Positions 24,297-37,119 of a stretch of 64,000 bases of DNA are shown piece after piece; positions within the stretch are counted from its first letter, which is position 1; every line of letters starts with the position of its first letter. The translations under genes and the position numbers were made by a program. The notes under the pieces were generated by a model, which made no database searches, was not told the origin of the DNA, and saw only the letters and a list, made by a program, of their open reading frames with translations. Location of the stretch: contig JAFFJZ010000006.1 of NCBI GenBank assembly GCA_018340375.1, forward strand, positions 29,456,001 to 29,520,000, given 5' to 3'. Origin of the DNA: Gonatopus flavifemur (taxonomy: Eukaryota; Arthropoda; Insecta; Hymenoptera; Dryinidae).

Positions 24297-27200
24297 ATGG
24301 AATTGCATTTCGTCAGATTCTATGAATTTTTGTGATCAGGGATCTCTTTGGTCATTCTATCCCACGCGGATTTGTGATCGATCAATTCCATTGGAGTTTC
24401 CAGATTGTGACAACCAAGCTCAACATTGACATGGTAGAACATTGCTTCGCGTTATCGAGAGTCAATCGGAACTACGGTTCCGAATACAAAACGAAAGCAA
24501 GAATACTAAGTCACTTCGAAACCTTTCTGTGAGATCATATCACAACCCTAAATTTCTATACAAAGTTATTCACCACAAAATGTCGCTTTGTCAACATGTA
24601 ACCAAATTTATACCAACAATGTAGGATAGATATAGGATAGATTGATAGAATATGACCGACTGAATTGAAAACTCGAAGACCAGTTGTTTTGAAGAGGGAA
24701 CCAAATTCATTAGCCTGGGAGTAATTGGGAAATGTTGTACTTTGATGCGCCATTGTAAGTGCGAGTTGCTATATCAATGCATGCGAGAGAATTTTCCCCT
24801 ATCCCCCGTTCAATAAAATTCCTCAACAGAGATATCAGGGTCTTTATCCTCATTATCTCTCTCTTTCTATATATACATCGATGGAGGAAATTTCCCTGAT
24901 TAAGGAGCCTGTCTTGCATGAGTTATCAAACATTGAGTTGGTATAAACACAATTCTATCACAGTGTTCAGCTATCAGCGTGAACAATGCCTTATATGTCA
25001 TGGACCTCGATGAATCACTGCTCGATACATGCTAACGCGGCAAAAGAAGGCATTTTCTGTTGTTACTGAGTAAGTAACAACTGTTTCATCTGAATACAGT
25101 AGGAATAATAAATCCATTTGGAATTCGTTATCGAAAATGAAACTTTTGTATTCAGTGGGTGTGCGTAATGTTTAACATTCTTGATTTCTACCCTGGATTT
25201 TGAATTCTCATTCCTTGGTCTAATTTCTTATTTCATTCGCATATGGAATATGATCTCTTAGATACAGTCAGGTTGACCCACAACCCGATCGGGAAAACTC
25301 GGCTGAAAGTTTGAAATCTAGATTATGGAACATGAAATTGGATAAACTGATGATCCGTCATTGCTCTCCTTTTTATAGAAATTCAAATGTCATTCACTGA
25401 ACAGCTATAATAGTGAAAAATACTAGACTAGAATTAAAATCTTATCAAGATCTCTGAAAAAGTAATTACCCGAATCGATCAAATAGTAATTCTTCTATTC
25501 AAGTCTTCATGTTCTTTCCTTTTGATGAATCAATTTTCTTATATTTTCATCTTCCTTCTTGCTGTACCAAAAAGGGAGCGTTCAAGAGATTCAACTGGAC
25601 GGTTCAAAGTTCTCTTTCCCCTATTCTCGTCTTTCGCGTAAACACCTTAATGGATCCTGGAAGTAGCTGCACCTGTTGCTCTTCTCATCGTCGTTGTCGC
25701 TTCAACCAAAAAATATTTCTGATTGTGGTTTTGAGTGTGCATTGTGTGTGCATGCTGGTTACACTTGGTCCATTATCAAGAGCTAATTTGTCTATTTATT
25801 GTTACGTGTGAAACTCATGTTCATCTCGCTAATAGAATACGATTCCATGAATTTAGATATTCTTCTTCCATTTCACTTGGTACTTTTTGTATTGTTATCG
25901 AACGGTACTGTAACTGAAACTGATTTAAAAACATCCCAACTGGTAATCATCGTTGAGTTGACCCGATATTCCATGACTAGGTCCCCTAATAGCAAAATCC
26001 TCTAACTCATTAAGAGAAAAATCTGGTTCTCATAGCCACACCAGATTTATGTGATTTCTCTGGTGATCGGGATCAAATTTCTCACTCAGCGACAGTTTGA
26101 AACAATTCACGGGAACATTGCGTTGCCAAATGTGTAAAAATATGCTTCAACCTGGAATTTGAACTTCAGTTGTTCTCGTGTTGCTGGAAGCTTAGGTGAA
26201 TTCTTGAAACTCTCGATCACCCGGGTAGTAAATTTCCAGCAAGTCTACGTAAATCTAAAAAACAGCTCACGCTGAGTGCATAACAATTTCTGTTGTATGG
26301 GTCCACATTGAGTCAGTATTTTCATGCAAAACAGCATCGGAAGGGCGTAACTTTTGTTCCGCTTACCTTGGTCTCCGCCAAGTAAGTTTGCCTACTTCCA
26401 AAGCAAGAATGGGCGCAATCGATCACTTTTTGTACTTTTTTATTTTCATAAAATAGAAATTTGAACATCAAATTAGAGTTATTTAAAAACAAAAAGTGCA
26501 AAATAACTACAAATTCGATGTCCCTGAATACGTTTCTAACACATTCGTTTTCATCTCCCTCCTTTAGAAATCTGATTAGCACCAATTTTGAGTCGAATGA
26601 ATTTGAATTTTGCATCGAAAATCTCTTATCAACGTGATTCGAATTGGGGAAAATTATATATAAATTATATATAATTATTGATTTCAATGAAGAATTTTCA
26701 GCAGGGCGCATAGGAAACAAGAATCAAAGTTTGTCTTGAAATAAATCCAACGAGTCGTCCTTTCTTTATAATATATCTGATCTTGAAAACATCACGGTAA
26801 AAACGTGAAGACTCAGGTACGCGGAGAACATATTTCGTGCCTTACTACCCACAGATTTGATTACTTTATGGAGGAAAATTTAATTATTCAAATTTAACGA
26901 GCATATATCACGTATTATGGTACCAGACTACCAGTGTCTGAATATACAAATTGGATAACACGCAGCTGAATACCTCGACAAGCAGGACGCGCACCGTATA
27001 TTTCCACCACTGAGCGAAAAGCGAAAGCAACGACGCGTGACACCAGACTTCAACGGAGACGTGCTTTAAATATAGAGGAAAATGCTGAAAATAATTTGGA
27101 AGATACGTGTTATGGTCCTGGAATGGATACGCCACACTTAGTTGAAGAATTCTCACGTTATGAAATAGTACGAAAACAAGAATTCCCAATCCTTTAGAAA

Positions 27201-27996
27201 TCTTTTTATCATCCATTCTCAGGAAAACACGAAAATTCCTCAATTTAAATTTTTTGGAAAAAAGCTCCTCCATGAAACAAGGCAGGCAATAAAGTTTTGA
27301 TTTTGAACAGCTGGTCGATTGAAATTTCACTCACCGCTTCGTTATCCGTTGGTAAACAGGACTAGCGTTGTACAGCTTGCTCCTTATACTACTTCGTGCA
27401 ATTCATGCACAGATTATATACGCATTAATTGACATTTATCACTGAAACTACTACTACGTTCTCCAAGTTAAGTTTTCGCCTTTACAATTCAAAGTAACAA
27501 CATAATAAATTCGTACGAATGGAATTATTTTTGGAAACAATGGGAGCAAGGTCGTTTAAATACGGGATTTTAATTTCCTCATTTCCCTCCCTCGTTTCAA
27601 GCGATACACAATAGCCATCATCAAAATCCATTTGACGCGACGTGTACATCATTTGTACTTCATGTACGCATGTGATGAATCGACGTTATACGTATGTGTT
27701 CATGGCAAATATTAGCCATCTAATACGAACGTTTTACTACCGCGTATGTCATCACTTCCCTCTTCATTCTTCGTACACAGCTTGTTTCTAGGAAACCATT
27801 TGACATTATGCACACATTATTCTGTGTTACGTGGATATAAACAAACGGAAGAACACAAAAAATACATATTTACCGACATATTTCAACTTTGATGATTCTA
27901 TACATTGGCAATATCTTTGAGGTAAGTGCGTCAATATTTGAAACACAATGATTTTCATGGAATCATCGAATCACGGTTTACACGCACGTAATTCCC
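24297..27996. other. No gene identified
   Basis: Open frames up to 140 codons (26908-27330, minus) have no recognisable domain. A short AT palindromic patch occurs near 26657. Nothing else is seen. Confidence 0.4.
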
Positions 27997-28020
27997 CTCC
28001 TCTCTCTCTCTCTCTCTCTC
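27997..28020. repeat. (CT)n microsatellite
   Basis: About twelve uninterrupted CT units. Confidence 0.9.
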
Positions 28021-31000
28021 GAGATTTTCCCCTCGTTCGTATGAAAAGGAAAATACTTCCGTAACTAACGATTCGATCATCTCTTTATTTTTTTTCTTAA
28101 ATATTTTTCAAAAAGGATAGAGACCCTACCGCGTGTTCTGGTTCGTCACGACATTCGAGGGGTGGAATTTAATAATAATGATAATAACACCCAAACTATT
28201 TCGAGATTAAATGTTTTTCGATCGAATATTTCGTTCCTAGAAGAGAACGAAGAAGGATTTAATTAAGGTGGAGTCGTTCTATCGTCCAAAATTATAATGT
28301 TACCTTATAAAATTATACACACATGACAGATTTTTCTGTTCTGACCACATAACACGTGTTCGTCTAGACTAACTGACACGGTAACCTATTGATTAACCAA
28401 TAATGGGGGAAACCTTAGCAGAACATAGTGGCCTGCTCTACAGGCTGCATTACAACTTCGGTATAAGCTAAATCGCATTCGCGGTCGATCCTATCAGCCA
28501 GGTGCTACTTATGCTACTATTATTCTTTGCCATTACCTCGACAGTCTTATGCTGAAATGAATTTCAGATTTTTCAATTCCTCGCGATAGAAGAATGACGA
28601 GAATACATGGGGCGCACGTTCTCGCATTACCCAATTAATTCTTCTCGGCCATTGCAAAACCTTATGAAAACGTTTATCTTACGATCGAAAGATTTATTTG
28701 ATTAAATCAAAGAACGTACCTGTACCACTGTATTTGATAGGAAACGAATTCCTAGACTCTAAGAACAAGTCCGCAAACCCAACAATCATAACAAACTGAT
28801 ACAGTAAATTATGCATGCTGCCTTTGCATTACATTGATTAAAATAAAGGAATGAACGATGGAATTCATTTGATCGAAAAATTGGTTTGAGATATGGACGA
28901 TGAATTTCAATGGAAAGAAGGTTTTATTAGTTTTACCAATCGACAAAGTTGGAAAAACTTGGATTAAATCCAATTAGAACGTGAATTGTGGGAATGATGG
29001 ATGACGACAGCCATTGTACCATAGAACTGAAGAAAATATTTAAAACAGGATAGAAGAATATCTAATTTCGAGGTATACGTGACTAAATTCAGGTAGATCT
29101 GAACCTAATATGAAGTGGTGTGTATAATGAAAGCATCTGTTGGACTATTTCAAAGGCATGCATTGACACGTTAAAACATAAAAGGACTTGACTTTGGAAG
29201 AAATGAGGACTGCTCAGAAATTCTATTATCATAGCCATCTCCTTTTACAAGAGAGAATTTCAGAATGTTGTGTACGTGGTGTAAGTCAGATATTGTGTCA
29301 TAAATTCTAGTTTCAGAACAGGTACTAATGGCGATACACTTCTGACCTATTGAATTTTCAAATGAAAGAATTTTGATCAACATTCACTTTTATTTTGAAA
29401 TCTTCGTTTCCTGACATTCATGTAATAGGGAATAATTCTTGGATGACCATTTCAGCTAATCTTCGACTCGTATAATAACAATATCAAGGAAAACAATATT
29501 TCTCCACAATCGAAAATGTCAAGGTTGAACTAGCAATTCAAATGGATGAAAACGAGGGACTTGAAGATATCAAAGTATGCATGTAAGCTCAGTCACCGAT
29601 CTTGAGAATTGAGAATCTAGAGTTTCTTCCATTGTTCTCGTATGACGTATGAAAAATGGAAGAGATTTTATGACGGATGAAATATCCAGGGCACGGAGAT
29701 AGTCGAGCGTCCAACGGTTTGTGCATCCTGGATTTTACAAATGACCGCCACCTGGCATCTCATTCGATATTGGAAGTTCACGTCGTTTTCAATCGATGCG
29801 TGTCGCGATTAATCCATGACAGACACGTCAGCGTCCGTGCCTATCAAAATATTGACATCCTGTCCCTGATAAGAGAAGACAGAGGCATTTGAAAATTCAG
29901 CAACGTCGTACTCTCTGTCCCGCTTATCTCGACTTGTACCATCTGGTTGCGTCCGTTCGAGTGGCCGTGCGAGCATAAACTCCGATGTCAAGAAAACTCA
30001 ATTCACCTTCTCGAGTGGATACTCAAGATCTCAACATCTCGATCACAGGTAATTGGATGTATGTATGTAAATACGTTGATACATCGATGATATTCTTTCA
30101 AATCGCGTTGCAATATTTCCCTATATCATCCACCAAGAGCGATGATAGATTTCATTGGAATTTCAAGACACCATTTGTTTACACTTCTTGAATTCAACGG
30201 CAAAGTCTATATTGACCCCTCAAAAGAGAAAGTGGAATTCAATCGAAATAAATGTCATTAAGATATCAAACGCGGAGGACGAGATCGGGGAATAAAGACG
30301 TTCAAAGTACCATCTCACGATTCATTGTTCCTCGGAATCAATTGATTTTCATTTTAGACAGCAAGCAAGAGCAAGTGAGTGACGATAACAACAATGAGGG
30401 CATAAAAATCTTTATCTACCCTTACGAAGAAATATTTGAGATTCTAATGGCAATTTATTGTCGATTCATTGACTGAAGATTGATTAGTTCAGAGAGGATT
30501 CGGCTTCGTTTTTCAACAGGAGAATATCCGCTGTAACCGAAGACGTTTGTACAGCGTATAAGTGCATCGTCACCGAGATTGACACATCAGAAAAACTTCC
30601 TATATCACGATCAACAAAACAAATATCTTACGCCGGATGCATCATTCCATTGAACTGGATTGAACAAGATATCAAAGTCCAGGTCAACGGTGAAACGTCG
30701 TTCATGTGTCGGAAGTTGGTACGTATATATATAGAAAGAGAGAGAGGAACAGAGAATTGTGAAAATTCTAGTATAGAATCGTGATTTTATTTCAAATCTT
30801 CTGTTCGAATCAATAATTCGGAATAATAACTTGGATTCTAGATTAATGAAGATGAGGATTGATGAGTTATCTGTAAATCTCGGTAAGAAAAACGGTAAGA
30901 ATAGGTAAAATAATAACAAGAACTTCGAACTTCCAGCCATTCTTCCTCTTCCGGATCTGTATGGGAAGAGATAGAATGATCCTTCAAAGAGGATCCTTAA

Positions 31001-31950
31001 TAGAATAAAATGTATGGTTGCTCTTAAACCTAACAAGTAATTGAGGTGTTCATTTTTCATCTTCCTCCTTGTTCTCTTTGCACGTTAGCGTATAGGACAT
31101 GATTGTTTTGTTATTTGCGTCAGTTTCGTCTTCCTGTGACGTTTCCCCTCGTGCAACACTGCTGTATCGGAGAGTATTCCGGCGTTATATAGGTACACGT
31201 ATACACATCCACGTGAAAGATAAATATTCTGGGTACGTGAGCGCACGTGCGCCATGATGTTCCCTGATGTTTGTTTGAAGAGAAATAGAAGGTACATAAC
31301 ATGAGTTTTCTCTACATAATAATATTGAACGAAACCCCTTTGTTTCCTCCACTTTTGATCTCCAAAAATAACGGTGATGCCTTGGGTCCAATAACAGTAT
31401 TGTATGATCTATGATCGACATATTGTGTGTCGGTGGTACTAGAATTGTTCATAAACTACGTGTTTCACCCACACACTTGTCTATGCGTCATTTTGTAGTG
31501 GGCGTATGTGTGTCACTTAACGCTTTGAGTAGACACGCTCACATTGAAACGCAGTTTACTCACCGATGGTGTATGGCTAATGATAAATGTATGTAGAAGT
31601 ATACACAACCGCCCATATGTTCATAATCCGAAGAATGTTGTAATAACATAGTTAGAATTCCCAAGTACACCATCTCATGTAATGATGTAATAACCGAAGT
31701 ATTCATAACATGTTTATCTGAATCGAATGAAAGAACAACACATCGTTTTAACTTTCAATCCAACATCGATGTGAAATATTTCATTCTCAGACTCGATATA
31801 ACTCCTCCCCCATTACGAAGTGAATATCATTAAATTTCATTGGAACCTGTTAATTTTCCCATTCGTCAATGAGATTTTATAGATTATTCGTAATCTGGCC
31901 CACCGATGTGATTGAAATTGACTAAAACGGTGTATGCATATCATTTCTTT
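28021..31950. other. Noncoding; weak exon hints
   Basis: The stretch 29690-30050 is less AT-rich than its surroundings. At 29985 an ATG with an in-frame stop just upstream opens 21 codons ending at a good donor (ATCACAG then GTAATT), which could be a first coding exon. On the minus strand the end of a 149-codon frame (30611-31060) reads RRFTVDLDFDILFNPVQW before a donor-like GTAAGA. Neither has a family match or partner exon. Confidence 0.25.
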
Positions 31951-31952
31951 TA

Positions 31953-32079
31953 CACGGAAAAACTAATTGAGCTGCAGCAGCTAAGTAGCTAGCACGGACA
32001 CGGAAAGCCATTAAATTTAGCTGCAGGAGCTAATTTAATGGCTGTCCGTGTCCGTGCTAGCTCAATTATTTTTTCCGTG
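31953..32079. mobile_element. TA-flanked fully palindromic element
   Basis: TA flanks both ends (31951-31952, 32080-32081). The ends are CACGGAAAAACTAATTGAGC and, from the right, CACGGAAAAAATAATTGAGC. Inside, CTAGCACGGACACGG pairs with its complement, and CATTAAATT with AATTTAATG, around a small loop containing AGCTGCAGGAGCT. The 127-base element can fold almost end to end. No coding capacity. Confidence 0.7.
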
Positions 32080-32081
32080 TA

Positions 32082-33581
32082 TGATTTGCAACATTGTTTG
32101 ACAATTCCCATCGGAATCTTCTAGACAGTAACTCATCGAAATGATGGCAATAGCAATAATGATTATAATAATTATGATACGAAAGTTATATCTCCGTTCA
32201 ATCGAATTTTGTGGGTTGGACATATCCGGTGAGCCCAACAAGGTTTACATCGTGTCATTTACTGTCAGAATCAGGTCATGCCATTAGCATACAATTGGGC
32301 GTTATCCGTACGACGTCAGTTGCTCGCTTGATTTGCATCATTGCTATCATCGATGTAAAACGTTGCAAGGAGTTTGTTGACCGTCGACAATGTATCACTT
32401 TCTAGTCCGCCAAGAGAATCCACAGACTCTCGCAAATTGATAGTCTACTACGGTAGTCTACTACTAAGATAATAATCATTTACATTTTGATTAACATCAT
32501 CAATTATTTTCGTTCCTGCAAGACAATTTCTCTCGGGTAGAATTCGGATATTGACAAGTACTGAACATTCAACGGCAATAATGATCGAATAATAATATAT
32601 TTAAGAGGAATTGGTTTCAAATTCGAGAGATGTCAACATTCGAGCATCTTCTTACGATAAAATAAGGGAGAGTATTTTGCGTTCATTGGGATAAAAAGAA
32701 CAACGCGTGATCGATCGCTATTCAATTGAACCGAAGAATCGTGGGTAAAAATCATATGGAATTCGATAGGAAGCATCAACTGCCGATCAAAGATGAATGA
32801 GAATGAATAGAATTCATAGGATTCATGAATTTTGTTGATCAATCGATTTCCATTGCTTTAATCTATTTATGTAAAAATTATTGAATTCAAATTCAGGAAT
32901 TTGGCGATGGCTATTCATTGGAGCTTGAAGAGAAAACCTTGCAAATCTGAAAATATTCAATGATTTATTGTATTCAGAATTGAAAATTTGAAAATCTCCA
33001 GAAGCATAGAAGAAATCTTGTTGTTAATTCAAAAGTAGTAACAAGTCAGCAGTTTGTAAACTTTTTCCACCGCTTGATGATTCTCAGAATAAAAATTCAC
33101 CATGTTATGTGTTTAAGAGAGTGACAATAGTGGAATATATTTAAATAAAAAAGCCGTCGGATAATCAGGTGAATTGAGTACGATTAATCTGGATAATTGA
33201 TAGTCCTATTGTATACGTATTGAACTTGATCGTATTGAATGAACGTATATTTATATGATTATGTATGTTTGCCGGCGTCTCGACGCCTGGACTTTGAACT
33301 GACGGGTTGACCAGACAGCCGGATACACGATCACGACCACAAACTTTGACGAGGAATCGTATTCGTCTTATCTGTTCAAGGTATGTCGATGATCCGGATA
33401 AGAAACGACTCACTTCGTTACGTGGAAAAAATCATATGGAAAAGTAACAACGAACATGGTGTGCAGAGAAGGTTTTATAATAGCTAATATATTTTTATTC
33501 CTAATGTATATTTGCTTATCGGAATAGTTTGAATCGAGTTTGAATGTTTACAATATAGCAGAACCAACGATCGATTACATT
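32082..33581. other. No gene seen
   Basis: A short doublet TAGTCTACTACGGTAGTCTA lies near 32443. Nothing else is recognised. Confidence 0.4.
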
Positions 33582-33827
33582 CCCAGACAGCACAAATAAT
33601 CATTTTGAATTCACAAAAACTCAGAACTTCTTGAACAGTCCCCGTTATGCCAGTAAAAATGAATTCAAAATGCATACATTTTGAATGTCTGAATAGTTCT
33701 TTATGAATTCGTGATATGAATTCTTTCTGAAGATTAAGTTATTCATCAAGAGTTCATTTTGAATTCCAACTATTCATGTTGACTGTCGTAACGGGAGCTC
33801 TTTGCGGGAACTTTTGTGCTGTATAGG
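33582..33827. mobile_element. TIR element, CCCAGACAGCACAAA ends
   Basis: The left end is CCCAGACAGCACAAA and the right end, read inward, is CCTATACAGCACAAA. TT lies on both sides (33580-33581, 33828-33829). The interior repeats TGAATTC and ATTTTGAAT words in both orientations. It is 246 bases long and has no coding capacity. The CCC ends and TT duplication resemble the 1-kb element inside the LINE at 46-47 kb. Confidence 0.55.
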
Positions 33828-33829
33828 TT

Positions 33830-35316
33830 GTTTATAATTAAACTTCTTTCCTTGAACCAGGATGTTTGAATGTGAATTTTTTCCTAATGATGGTTTTGAA
33901 TAGCATTATTTTCTTAGGATATTGAAATTTTTGGCCATCTTTTTTAATTCGTGATGCTCCATGAAACTTTATGGTTTTGCGAAGGCGTGAAATAAAAGAA
34001 AAAGAATTCCTAACAGAAGAATGTGTCTTTGGGATGTTTTTACAACATTTAGAAACTTTCTCCACGTTTTGTAAATGTTCGATTGTGTCGTTTGAAGTCG
34101 AACACTATGAAGGAATTTTACAATCTAAGAACAATTTGAATTTGCTAAAATTTTGGTCTCTTGGAAAAAATATATTCTTTCCACACGGTACATTATTAGA
34201 TAAATTCAAATAAAATGTTATGTAAAATTTGTATATAATACTAGGTAATTGATGATATATAAATTACATGGTTCTCGAAATGTGAACCGAAATCCTTTGG
34301 TTAAAAATGTGTCGACATAATCATTCTTTCGAATTTCAATTACAATTTTGATTCATACCACACAAATTGTATTCTCCATGGATCATTCGCATCTTTGAGA
34401 GGTACGTTTTATTTCGGATAACCTTAAAAGAATCTTCAAGGGAGGATAAATTATTCCAATCTTAGATCACTTTTATCCAGGAAGTGACTCTTATACAGTC
34501 TCCAAATGCAGTCCATTCAGAGAATACAATAAAATTTCTCTAAAAATGATGATGCATGGATTATTACGTAGAGGGTTTGGTTATACATTGTTTATTCCGC
34601 TATTGTTTAGCCTTTACAACTCGTATATACCAATTCTTTCCATTATTCCAAGATATAAACATAGTCACATGAAATTATATTATTATACCACATACAAAAC
34701 ATGTAAATCCAGATCATTAATGTCACCTCTCATACCAATAAATATATTTTCTCCCACATTTTACATCAATAGTTTTCTCTGTCAGAGCATGTGCTCGCAC
34801 CGATAAATTATTCCAATCTATACTTCAAAATTATATTTCGTTAGAATATATATTGTGTGAATTACGTGATAAGCTGTCGAGACAAAATGCGCTGGAGAAC
34901 GAAGCAGAGAAATTTTCAATGAAACTGGAGTAACTTGCGGCGTAACGAGAAGTGAAAGCAATAATGTTTATGCGCGTAGAAAGTGACATTATGCAGGTAT
35001 GCAGAAATCAATACGATTCATACTTACGTGAACGGAGTAATCGAAACGGTTTATTTGTATACATCAAAATGTGATCATCATGGACATTCGAATGTAAAGA
35101 TCGATGCTTTTTCAATTTATCCCCAACTTTCATACCCCAGTCAAATCAAATTCTAACAATATCAAAGTGGCTTTTATGATTTTTTGTGAAATCCGAGACT
35201 CTCAGGAATATATCAATACAGATTTACAGATTTATTCCAGGGAAAATGAATGATTGACAATTCTAACGGACGATCAGAAATGAGAAATTACTGATCTCGA
35301 GTAGAAAAGTTTTCAA
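33830..35316. other. No gene seen
   Basis: AT-rich with short unrecognised frames. Confidence 0.4.
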
Positions 35317-35362
35317 AATTATATATAATTTTTATACAATTGTATAAAAATTATATATAATT
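35317..35362. repeat. Perfect 46-bp AT palindrome
   Basis: Two arms of 23 bases (AATTATATATAATTTTTATA and onward) are exact reverse complements with no spacer and centre on CAATTG. Confidence 0.9.
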
Positions 35363-35636
35363 CTGAGAATTTTTTCACACGGGATTGCACTGTTTCTTTC
35401 ACTCTGTCTGTGCTAACAATAGTATATGTTAGCTTGAGACAAAGCTGAGCGATTCACACACAAAGAATCAAGGAATTAGCACACGGGCTAATCCTTCACC
35501 CAATAGCATTTGAAGCGAAGGAATTGATTCTATACAATGTTCCATTGACCATGGATATAATATGATATAATTGGCAGGATATAATTTCCAATTTCTTCGG
35601 GCGGTTCTGAATAATAGTGGACTCCAATGTTAAATA

Positions 35637-35899
35637 CACTGAGAGAAAAAATTTCCGGGAACAATCAAATATTTAGTTGAAATAGTCGCCATAAAATACT
35701 TAATTGATTTGAATAAACTTTCATTGACTCAATTGAATAATTGTTTCAATTCATGAAATATTTCATAACATATTAAATATTTGTTTGATTGAACGAATAT
35801 TTAATCGAGTCGATGAAAGTTTATTCAAATCAATTGAGTATTTTATGGCGACTATTCAACTAAATATTTCATTGTTTTCGGAAATTTTTTCTCTCAGTG
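35637..35899. mobile_element. TA-flanked TIR element, CACTGAGAGAAAAA ends
   Basis: TA lies at 35635-35636 and 35900-35901. Both ends read CACTGAGAGAAAAAATTTCC. The arms remain inverted for about 90 bases (ACTATTTCAACTAAATATTT type sequence near each end, and TTCATTGACTC with GAGTCGATGAA). The centre reuses AAATATT and TTGAAT words. It is 263 bases, non-coding, and abuts the second hairpin copy directly. Confidence 0.75.
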
Positions 35900-35900
35900 T

Positions 35901-36045
35901 AAATTTTGAGCTTCCGGGGTGGAACCACGTCTTGTATCGGTTGGTTGCCGACGTTGTGCCATCATTGCAGCTGGCATACCGCCCTGCCAACATACCGGCA
36001 GCCAACCGATACAAGACGCGGCTCCACTCCGGAAGCTCAAAATTT
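35901..36045. repeat. Hairpin repeat, Penelope-like (copy 2)
   Basis: This copy of the 21.7-kb hairpin has longer arms. The left arm runs AAATTTTGAGCTTCCGG through TCTTGTATCGGTTGG, and the right arm is its near-complement, CCAACCGATACAAGA through CCGGAAGCTCAAAATTT. The central GAAAC of copy 1 reads CACAAC here, so any hammerhead-like core is lost. Confidence 0.6.
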
Positions 36046-36636
36046 TTTTAATTTTTCCGGAAGACCGCACAGCGAATCTTCGCTGAAGCAACTGACTGCC
36101 ATGTTGTACTAAGCTTTTAGTCCAATTCAGATAATAACCGAGCGCACTTCAAGTCATAGCTTGGGGCCTGATTTGAGTGATATTTTCGCTCCTCATGCAA
36201 AAATTATGAAACTGATCAACACTGATACAAGCTCCTACACCCCCGTAGAAAAGTTTTTCCTATCCATTTCAATAAACTTGCCAAATTTCCAGGTTCTTTC
36301 CCATGTTTCGGAGAAAAGATAGAGAATTTGACATGAACGAGGAAAACTTTCCTAAGGGCCATCAATGATTCAACGTTGACATCATTCTTGAATCAGTATC
36401 AAGTGCTGATAAATAATTTTAGTCGATTGATCTTGAGCTTCCCTTCAAAGGACTCAACCTTAAGGGATGATGAATGAATCAATTAATGTTTTCGCAATCT
36501 CTTCGCCAGATTCTTTCGAAATCGCCAAGAATCGTACGAATTTGTCTACGAAAAATGATGTGGAATATTCAAAAAGAACAAATTTTATACGATTTTTGTG
36601 AAATTTATTGACAAATTTCATACAATTCCGATAGAA
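36046..36636. other. No gene seen
   Basis: Nothing recognised. Confidence 0.4.
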
Positions 36637-37119
36637 TCCCCAGGTAAAAAAAATCTCCCTGAATCTCTCTGAAATCTGTCTGAATCTCTCTATATTTCTG
36701 GATATTTTTCAGAGAGATTCAGAGCAATTTCAGAGTAATTCAGAGGAAGTTAGAGCCCTGTCAGATAGTCATACATCCTGAATCTCTCCAACTTTCTTTC
36801 AGTTCCTCTTAATTTTTTTTTATGGAAATCTAGGAATTTTTCAGGATCTTCCTAAATCTTCCCGAATTCTCCAGAATTTCATTTATTAACCATTCAAAAC
36901 TCATGTTGAATTCCTCTGAAACAGTCTGAGTTCCTCTGAATCTCTTTGAATGTGTCAGAATTTCATATATCTAGATTTCAAAGCTTACTCTAAATTTGCC
37001 TGAATCTTTCTGAATTATCCTCAATTTTTCTGAATCTCCCTGAACTCCTCTGATTCTCTTTGAATCTCTCCGAATTTCAAATATTGAGAATTCAAAGCTT
37101 GCTCTGAATTTGTCTGAAT

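Noticed and set aside
27997..28020. CT run as a CRISPR or regulatory array
   Set aside because: It is a plain dinucleotide microsatellite; the window shows no CRISPR-like spaced repeats.
35785..36112. Frames reading ADVVPSLQLAYRP or PTDTRRGSTPEAQN type peptides
   Set aside because: They are translations of the hairpin repeat and recur, inverted, at 21.7 kb; no protein is implied.
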